In this document: positions 59,490 to 64,000 of the stretch, piece after piece
Numbering within the stretch: the stretch's first letter is position 1
How the letters are laid out: each line of letters begins with the position of its first letter
Source of the DNA: Brevibacterium picturae
GTDB lineage: Bacteria; Actinomycetota; Actinomycetes; Actinomycetales; Brevibacteriaceae
Direction: 5' to 3'
Assembly (NCBI RefSeq): GCF_900105045.1
Contig: NZ_LT629739.1
Location: 1,860,001-1,924,000 of the forward strand
DNA length: 64,000 nt
The notes under the pieces: generated by a model
What the model saw: the letters and a program-made list of their open reading frames with translations, nothing else
Told to the model about the DNA's origin: nothing
Database searches by the model: none
Position numbers and translations under genes: made by a program

Positions 59490-61511
59490 CTAGAACGGCG
59501 GCGGTCCTCCTGAGTCCCAAATCCATTCGTTCTTCTTTGCCAGTGGACTGAGCATCGAGCTGTTCTTCACCCACCCGGGCTGTTCGCCCGTCGCCTTCGG
59601 CCCCGGCCGCTTCCTAGCTGTACGTATATCACCGTGCATCGGCTGATCTTCAGATCGATCTCTCGGTTCGGGAGGATCGACTGATTTGGCATCCTGTGGA
59701 CGCATCTCATCGAACAGTTTTGCGTGGGCTGCGTTGATCGGATGGTCACCGGGAGCGACTTCAGTGGTGATGCCATGTAGAAACACATATTCCAGAACGC
59801 CGGTGCGGGACATGCGCACCGAGTATTTGCGATCGGTCTTGGCTTGGTGGTGCAGCTTACATAGACAATGCAAGTTGCCGAAACGAGTGAGTCCTCCCTT
59901 TTCGGGGTGATCGCGGTCAAAGGGGATGATGTGATCGATCTCCGTGTTCTCCGCGCGACCGATGCACCCTGGGATTGTGCATGTCCGCCATTTCGCGACC
60001 AGCGTCTGCCGGACATTCGAGGGAATCTGATAGGTCTTGGCCTTGGCATCGACCGGAGTCCCCGTGGCAGGATCGGTGAGCATTCGGGTCCAGGTCTTCG
60101 AATGTCCGGCAATCCGTCGAGCCGTGTCAGCTGGGATCGGTGAGCCGTCTGAGAATACGCCAGGCAATTCGCATTCGCCGGCGAGAGTGAGGAATGGAAC
60201 CGTGGTGACCATCTTCGCCTGCGAATCGAGCCATTGTCCGTGGGTCGGCATCCTCAGAACGACCTCTGCTTGGGTCTCGCCGTCCGAGGCCGGGCCGTCT
60301 TCGCCCGTGTGGCCTCTACCCGCGTTGCCTCTATCCGCGTCATCACTGCCCGAGACTCCGCTGGCCAGGCCCGCATTCACTGCGTTGACCACATCAGCGG
60401 GGGTCAAGGAGGCACCATCGGGGAGGTCCAACGGAACCTCGCGGGTCGAGGTCTCTCCGGTCGTAGTGTTATTCGAAGTCACCTGTATGTTGAGTTGAGG
60501 GCATGTCCGCGTGAGGATGTCGAACATGAGGGCCGCGATGCCGCGATCGTCATCAATCGACATTCCCGGTTCCACCTGGTCGCTGAATGGAGCGATGTTC
60601 CCCGACCGAATAGCCTTCGCAAATGCTGCGATCCGAATGTAGCAAGCCTGCAATTCGGGTGCCGGCCCAGTCAGCGTGAGGTATGCCGTTCCGTCGGGAG
60701 CAGTTGTGATGTCAACGCGTCGGCGCTTGCTCGCTTCTTCGACACGTTCTTCGAGGGGCTCGAGCACAGCGATCTTCATGCCGAGGGATTTCTTGAAGGT
60801 TTCGATCGTGATGTCGGGCCGGCGTTCAGCTAGGTATTCGTCGATGAGTGGCAGATTCTCGACTTTCACGTCGCGGCACGCATATGCGGTGGCATTCGCA
60901 TGTTCGATGGTGAAGTCCCCGGCCACACACCGCGCAAAGAACTTGGGCAACCCGTGCACTAGCAGCATTCCCGAAGTGATCTGAATATATGCGCGAGCAG
61001 TGGTGGTGCCCAGGACTGTCGTGAACTCCGCGATATCCTCTGCCTGCGACAGTTCGTGCACCCAGTTGTAGAAGGTCTGATCCAGCCTGAAGCGAGGGAA
61101 GTTGGGCAGCCGATTCTTCCTTCCCTTCGAATTCTCTGCCCTTCTCGCCCGCGGCCGTTTCGCGGCGCGTTGGAACCTGCGCACCGTCTCGGCGATCGTT
61201 GCGTGGGCGTACGGTTCGCCAGGGCGGGGATTGTACAGATGCAGATGTTCGACCGCCTCGTTGAAGAACAGTTCGGCAGAGACGTCCAGAGCGGACAGCT
61301 GCGCGAGATCACTGGCCGCAAAGACCGCGGCTGCATCGGCGAAGGGTGAATCCGGAGCAATGCGAAGGCGACGTCCCGAGTTTGGCGGATCATCATCGAA
61401 ACCTGCGGTGGAATTGCTCCTGCGACTCTCGCCTGCAGACGCATCCTTGGGATCATGGGCAGGTTCGGAAGCGGTGCTGTCGGGTCCGGAGGGGCGCTTC
61501 ACTGTGGTCAC
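59490..61511 (-). CDS. DUF222 / HNH endonuclease-like protein
   Basis: A 673-residue protein. The N-terminal ~400 residues are a DUF222 region (SAELFFNEAVEHLHLYNPRPGEP onward); the C-terminal HNH domain has CTIPGCIGRAENTEIDHIIPFDRDHPEKGGLTRFGNLHCLCKLHHQAKTD with two CxxC-like pairs, the DHI, N and final HH. Many paralogues occur per genome in actinobacteria such as Brevibacterium. Their biological role is not settled; they are treated as mobile HNH-type nucleases. Start ATG 61511 without a marked ribosome site. Low-complexity acidic inserts lie between the domains. Confidence 0.85.
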   Translation of the reverse strand: MTTVKRPSGPDSTASEPAHDPKDASAGESRRSNSTAGFDDDPPNSGRRLRIAPDSPFADAAAVFAASDLAQLSALDVSAELFFNEAVEHLHLYNPRPGEPYAHATIAETVRRFQRAAKRPRARRAENSKGRKNRLPNFPRFRLDQTFYNWVHELSQAEDIAEFTTVLGTTTARAYIQITSGMLLVHGLPKFFARCVAGDFTIEHANATAYACRDVKVENLPLIDEYLAERRPDITIETFKKSLGMKIAVLEPLEERVEEASKRRRVDITTAPDGTAYLTLTGPAPELQACYIRIAAFAKAIRSGNIAPFSDQVEPGMSIDDDRGIAALMFDILTRTCPQLNIQVTSNNTTTGETSTREVPLDLPDGASLTPADVVNAVNAGLASGVSGSDDADRGNAGRGHTGEDGPASDGETQAEVVLRMPTHGQWLDSQAKMVTTVPFLTLAGECELPGVFSDGSPIPADTARRIAGHSKTWTRMLTDPATGTPVDAKAKTYQIPSNVRQTLVAKWRTCTIPGCIGRAENTEIDHIIPFDRDHPEKGGLTRFGNLHCLCKLHHQAKTDRKYSVRMSRTGVLEYVFLHGITTEVAPGDHPINAAHAKLFDEMRPQDAKSVDPPEPRDRSEDQPMHGDIRTARKRPGPKATGEQPGWVKNSSMLSPLAKKNEWIWDSGGPPPF

Positions 61512-61714
61512 CTGCTCTTCACGTCGGTGTGAGTGCGTACCTCAATTCTACTTACTGGCGCCGATTATTACCATCACAATTGAGTAACAAACCTATTCGT
61601 GTTCTAAATGTATTCGAGCCTGAATGCATGTGAGTGGATCTCATGAACGAAACACAGATCGGCGTGCCCATTCGGGCTGCACCAAGACTCCTTGCCGAAG
61701 CAGCAGCGCCTCGG

Positions 61715-61782
61715 CCCGGCTGCCCGGTCTCACCGCATCGGAAGTCCCGGCTGCCCACTCTCACCGCATAAGAAGTCCCGGC
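61715..61782. repeat. 31-bp tandem duplication at the HAD phosphatase 3' end
   Basis: The 31-bp unit that begins CCCGGCTGCCC and ends GAAGT occurs at 61715-61745 and 61746-61776, with four differences, and a partial third copy CCCGGC follows. It spans the stop codon of the HAD gene (61761-61763) and has extended or replaced its original end. The remaining 61512-61714 stretch is non-coding and AT-richer. Confidence 0.7.
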
Positions 61783-62438
61783 AACTGATCCATGGCATCG
61801 AAAGTCTCATCAGCACCGAATTCCGTCAGCACCTCGGGCCGCTGATGGACAGGCGAGTCGGGACAGAAGCCGAGTACGTGTGCACCCGCCGCGACGCCGG
61901 CCGTCACACCGGTCGGCGAGTCCTCGATCACTGCGGCCTCGGCCGGGTCGACGCCCAAGGCATCAGCGGCCGCCAGGTACACGTCCGGAGCCGGCTTCGA
62001 GTGAGGCAGCTCCATTCCGGAGAAGATCCGGTCGCCGAAGACGTCGAAGAGTCCGATCTTCCGCAGCTGCAGGTTAATCTTGGGGCGGTCGGCGCTCGAC
62101 GCGCACGCGAGCCTGCCAGGGTAGGCGACGGCAAGGGCACGAACCGCCTCGGCGACTCCTGGGATTGCCTCCAATGACATTTCGAGAGCGTCATTGCGAC
62201 GCTCACGGAACCGACTGAGCCACTCGGCGTCGATGCGGTAACCGGAATGCTCCTCGATGACGTCTGCCTCATCGCGGAGCATCTTCCCGACGAACCGGGA
62301 CACGCACTCATCGCGTGAAATCTGCCATCCCAGCTCATTGAGCATCTCCCACAGAACCGTGTTCGTGAGGCGCTCAGAATCGACGAGAACTCCGTCGCAG
62401 TCGAACAGAACAGCAGCATATTTCGGGCTCAGATCCAT
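61761..62438 (-). CDS. HAD-family beta-phosphoglucomutase-like phosphatase
   Basis: A 225-residue HAD hydrolase. Motif I VLFDCDGVLVDSE, motif II in LACASSADRP, the motif III Lys in HSKPAPDVYLAAADALG and motif IV VIEDSPTGVTAG are complete. This class dephosphorylates sugar phosphates or isomerises glucose-1-phosphate. The ATG at 62438 is preferred over 62471, as homologues begin right before the first strand; neither has a strong ribosome site. The C-terminus lies in a tandem duplication. Confidence 0.82.
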   Translation of the reverse strand: MDLSPKYAAVLFDCDGVLVDSERLTNTVLWEMLNELGWQISRDECVSRFVGKMLRDEADVIEEHSGYRIDAEWLSRFRERRNDALEMSLEAIPGVAEAVRALAVAYPGRLACASSADRPKINLQLRKIGLFDVFGDRIFSGMELPHSKPAPDVYLAAADALGVDPAEAAVIEDSPTGVTAGVAAGAHVLGFCPDSPVHQRPEVLTEFGADETFDAMDQLPGLLMR

Positions 62439-62508
62439 ACCCCGATTCTGCCAGTCGCCACTGACCTGCATTCACCCTCGGTCGCAAGCGACTCGAAGTG
62501 GGCCCGGA

Positions 62509-63258
62509 TCAGCCGACCGACACCGTGGATGCCGAGTAGAGGATGTACGCAGAGACGAGCGCACAGGCGACTATGACCAGCGTGAACAAGGTCAGCCAGG
62601 CCCCAGCGGGCAGGCTCGATCCCTGGGCGAGGATGTAGGCGTCGGACTGTTGGATGCGGCGCCGGCGGGTATGCACGCGGATGACCTTGACGAGGTCCTT
62701 GAGCGAGCCGATCGCCAGGGCCGTTCCCAGGCCGGCGACGAACACGGAGATCCATTCGACCGGCAGGAACACGACGACGAGCTGTGCGGCCACGGCCGTG
62801 ACCACGGCGATCGCGGCGCCGGCGAGGTTCCGAATGAAGATGAGGGCGACGAGCAGGATGAGCGCACCGATCGACAGCGCCAATGGTGCCCATCCCTGGG
62901 TCGCCGAAGTGATGAGGACCAGTCCGAGGACGCCGGGTGCCGGGTATCCCCAGAAACCCGACCAGGTGGCGGAGAACCCGACCTTGCCGAAGGAATTCAT
63001 CTGCCCGGAGTGGTCGAAGTTCAGGGAGATCCCCTTGACGACGCGACCGGTCATCAGCGCAGCGAAGGCGTGGCCGAGTTCGTGCACGAAGGTGACGAAC
63101 ATGCCGAAGAAGCGCCAGATCCCCGGCATCAGCGTCACGACCAGCGGAATTCCGAGGACGAACAGCAGCTGCACGGCATCGGGCTCGAAGCCGTCCTGGC
63201 GGCCGAATCCGGACGTGATGGCATCCCACCAGGTCGATACTCCCTGTTTCAGGTCCAT
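62509..63258 (-). CDS. M50-family membrane metallopeptidase
   Basis: A 249-residue protein. The zinc site HELGH lies in FVTFVHELGHAFAALMTG, within the first helices, and a small set of helices follows with a basic RRRR stretch (residues ~205-210). Membership is of the compact M50B-like type found in actinobacteria; the second zinc ligand Asp is not obvious. It presumably cleaves within the membrane, with an unknown substrate. The start at 63258 overlaps the stop of an upstream short ORF by ten bases. Confidence 0.75.
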   Translation of the reverse strand: MDLKQGVSTWWDAITSGFGRQDGFEPDAVQLLFVLGIPLVVTLMPGIWRFFGMFVTFVHELGHAFAALMTGRVVKGISLNFDHSGQMNSFGKVGFSATWSGFWGYPAPGVLGLVLITSATQGWAPLALSIGALILLVALIFIRNLAGAAIAVVTAVAAQLVVVFLPVEWISVFVAGLGTALAIGSLKDLVKVIRVHTRRRRIQQSDAYILAQGSSLPAGAWLTLFTLVIVACALVSAYILYSASTVSVG

Positions 63259-63431
63259 GCGCGCACCTCCGCCGATTCCGGTCCCACTGCCATCAGCTGC
63301 TCGTTCATAGCGGCCCAGTCTAGGAACCGAGTCTGAGTGGCGTCCTCAGGGTCGGCCCTCGGAACCGGGGCCGCGCCCTCAGGGTCGGCCGTCAGAACCG
63401 AACGACCGTATAACCGCAGACCGTCCGGCAT
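63249..63431 (-). CDS. Small protein overlapping the M50 gene
   Basis: A 60-residue ORF (MPDGLRLYGRSVLTADPEG ... RFLDWAAMNEQLMAVGPESAEVRAWT) whose ATG at 63431 has a TGGAGAG site nine bases upstream. Its stop lies ten bases inside the M50 gene, a typical coupling arrangement. It contains a duplicated ADPEGAAPVPRADPEDA from a DNA repeat (63344-63399). No family recognised. It may be a leader for the M50 gene. Confidence 0.4.
   Translation of the reverse strand: MPDGLRLYGRSVLTADPEGAAPVPRADPEDATQTRFLDWAAMNEQLMAVGPESAEVRAWT
63344..63399. repeat. Direct repeat, period 33, in the small ORF
   Basis: CCTCAGGGTCGGCC is found at 63344-63357 and 63377-63390, each followed by a similar (C/G)TC(G/A)GAACC. 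The repeat is in frame with the 63249-63431 ORF. Confidence 0.7.
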
Positions 63432-63493
63432 GTGATCGAACTCTCCACGTCAGCCCCTTACCCGCGCTTCGGCCGCGACCATAGAATTCTTCT

Positions 63494-64000
63494 GTGCCGA
63501 CCACCGACGCTCTTCTCGCCTTTCTCGCCGCCGCCCTCGTCATCATCGTGATCCCCGGACCGACGGTGCTCTTCGTCGTCGGCCAATCACTTTCACACGG
63601 CAGACGCTCGGGACTGACGAGCGTGCTCGGCGGCAGCGTCGGCATCATTCCGATCATCGTGGCCGTGGCGTTCGGAGTGGGTACCATCGTCGCCCAATCG
63701 GTCGTCATCTTCACGACCGTGAAAATCCTCGGCGCCGGCTACCTCGTCTACCTGGGCGTTCAGGGAATCCGACATCGCAGAAACGGCAATGAGGTGCCCG
63801 AGGTCCCGTCGGCCTCGCATGCCGACGACAGATCCGTATCACTCGAACCCGACGCCGCGGTTGATCCGAACTCCGCGGTTGATCCCGAGACCGCCGCAGC
63901 CTCGTTCGTCCCCGCCGGGCGTGAGCTCAGCTACCGCTCGATGTTCATGCAGGGCCTCATCGTCGGCATCTCGAACCCGAAGACGATCATCTTCTTCGTC
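63494..64000 (+). CDS. LysE/RhtB-family amino acid exporter (3' end outside the window)
   Basis: The first 169 residues are visible. The opening LLAFLAAALVIIVIPGPTVLFVVGQSLSHGRRSGLTSVLGGSVGI is typical of LysE/RhtB exporters, and FMQGLIVGISNPKTIIFFV is the conserved second segment. An acidic Asp/Ala/Pro-rich loop of ~45 residues between them is longer than usual. The GTG at 63494 is preceded six bases away by TAGAAT (63482-63487), so the transcript is probably leaderless. It exports an amino acid or related compound. The gene is cut by the window edge. Confidence 0.82.
   Translation, partial: MPTTDALLAFLAAALVIIVIPGPTVLFVVGQSLSHGRRSGLTSVLGGSVGIIPIIVAVAFGVGTIVAQSVVIFTTVKILGAGYLVYLGVQGIRHRRNGNEVPEVPSASHADDRSVSLEPDAAVDPNSAVDPETAAASFVPAGRELSYRSMFMQGLIVGISNPKTIIFFV

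Noticed and set aside
1..64000. CRISPR arrays, rRNA or tRNA genes
   Set aside because: No regularly spaced repeats, no conserved rRNA stretches, and no recognisable tRNA cloverleaf were seen by reading; a tRNAscan or Rfam run could still find a missed small RNA.

Overview
The window is high-GC actinobacterial DNA. Support comes from mycothiol/thioredoxin-type arsenate reductases, a DUF222-HNH endonuclease, DUF6230/DUF6114 genes, frequent GTG/TTG starts and several leaderless promoters. The overall gene repertoire resembles Brevibacterium or a near relative in Micrococcales, but no rRNA or other decisive marker is present, so the genus is an inference.

The window splits into two parts. Bases ~180-31286 look like one 31.1-kb mobile element inserted in a HigB/Gp49-type toxin gene of a toxin-antitoxin operon. 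The toxin's C-terminus and the antitoxin start lie at the left edge (minus strand, 179 to 1). The toxin's N-terminus lies at 31496-31287 (minus strand). Both junctions carry CGGCA, and joining the halves at that pentamer restores an in-frame, family-typical sequence. Both element ends carry an inverted GCATTATTC a few bases from the junction. A tyrosine recombinase - HTH - zinc-ribbon recombinase-like trio occupies the right end, and its last stop codon lies inside the terminal repeat.

Element cargo, left to right: a SnoaL-like protein; a HelD/HelR-type RNA polymerase recycling ATPase; a MerR regulator; two small proteins; release factor 3 (prfC) and RNase J (rnj); an MFS carrier; a SulP anion transporter; a PucR-like remnant; a pstSCAB phosphate transporter with a degenerate response-regulator-like gene; a large arsenic locus; a serine resolvase; a second MerR; and an acyltransferase. 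The arsenic locus holds two ArsR, an HTH-ArsC fusion, ArsO, Acr3, three further LMW-phosphatase-fold proteins, thioredoxin reductase, a second flavoprotein and a CxC micro-protein. Seven copies of a MerR-type dyad (about AAC-N16/17-GTT with a central ACGT/CGTAAC core) sit upstream of helR, merR1, rnj-prfC, the MFS gene (two), sulP and merR2. This suggests an island-borne MerR regulon joining transcription rescue, translation rescue, RNA decay and transport.

Bases 31606-64000 look like resident chromosome, mostly catabolism and transport. A minus-strand cluster encodes an ANL ligase, a beta-ketoacyl synthase, an acyl-CoA dehydrogenase and an amidohydrolase, with a divergent TetR. Next come an MFS exporter, an aldehyde dehydrogenase, ACC deaminase with a divergent GntR, and an esterase / GntR / creatininase / AbgT-transporter group sharing one operator. 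A DUF6230-DUF6114-secreted protein operon follows, then an AGCS symporter, a glutamine amidotransferase, DUF2871, an 8-oxoguanine deaminase-like amidohydrolase divergent from an NCS2 purine permease, a DUF222-HNH protein, a HAD phosphatase, an M50 peptidase and a LysE exporter cut by the window edge. No rRNA, tRNA or CRISPR array was seen.
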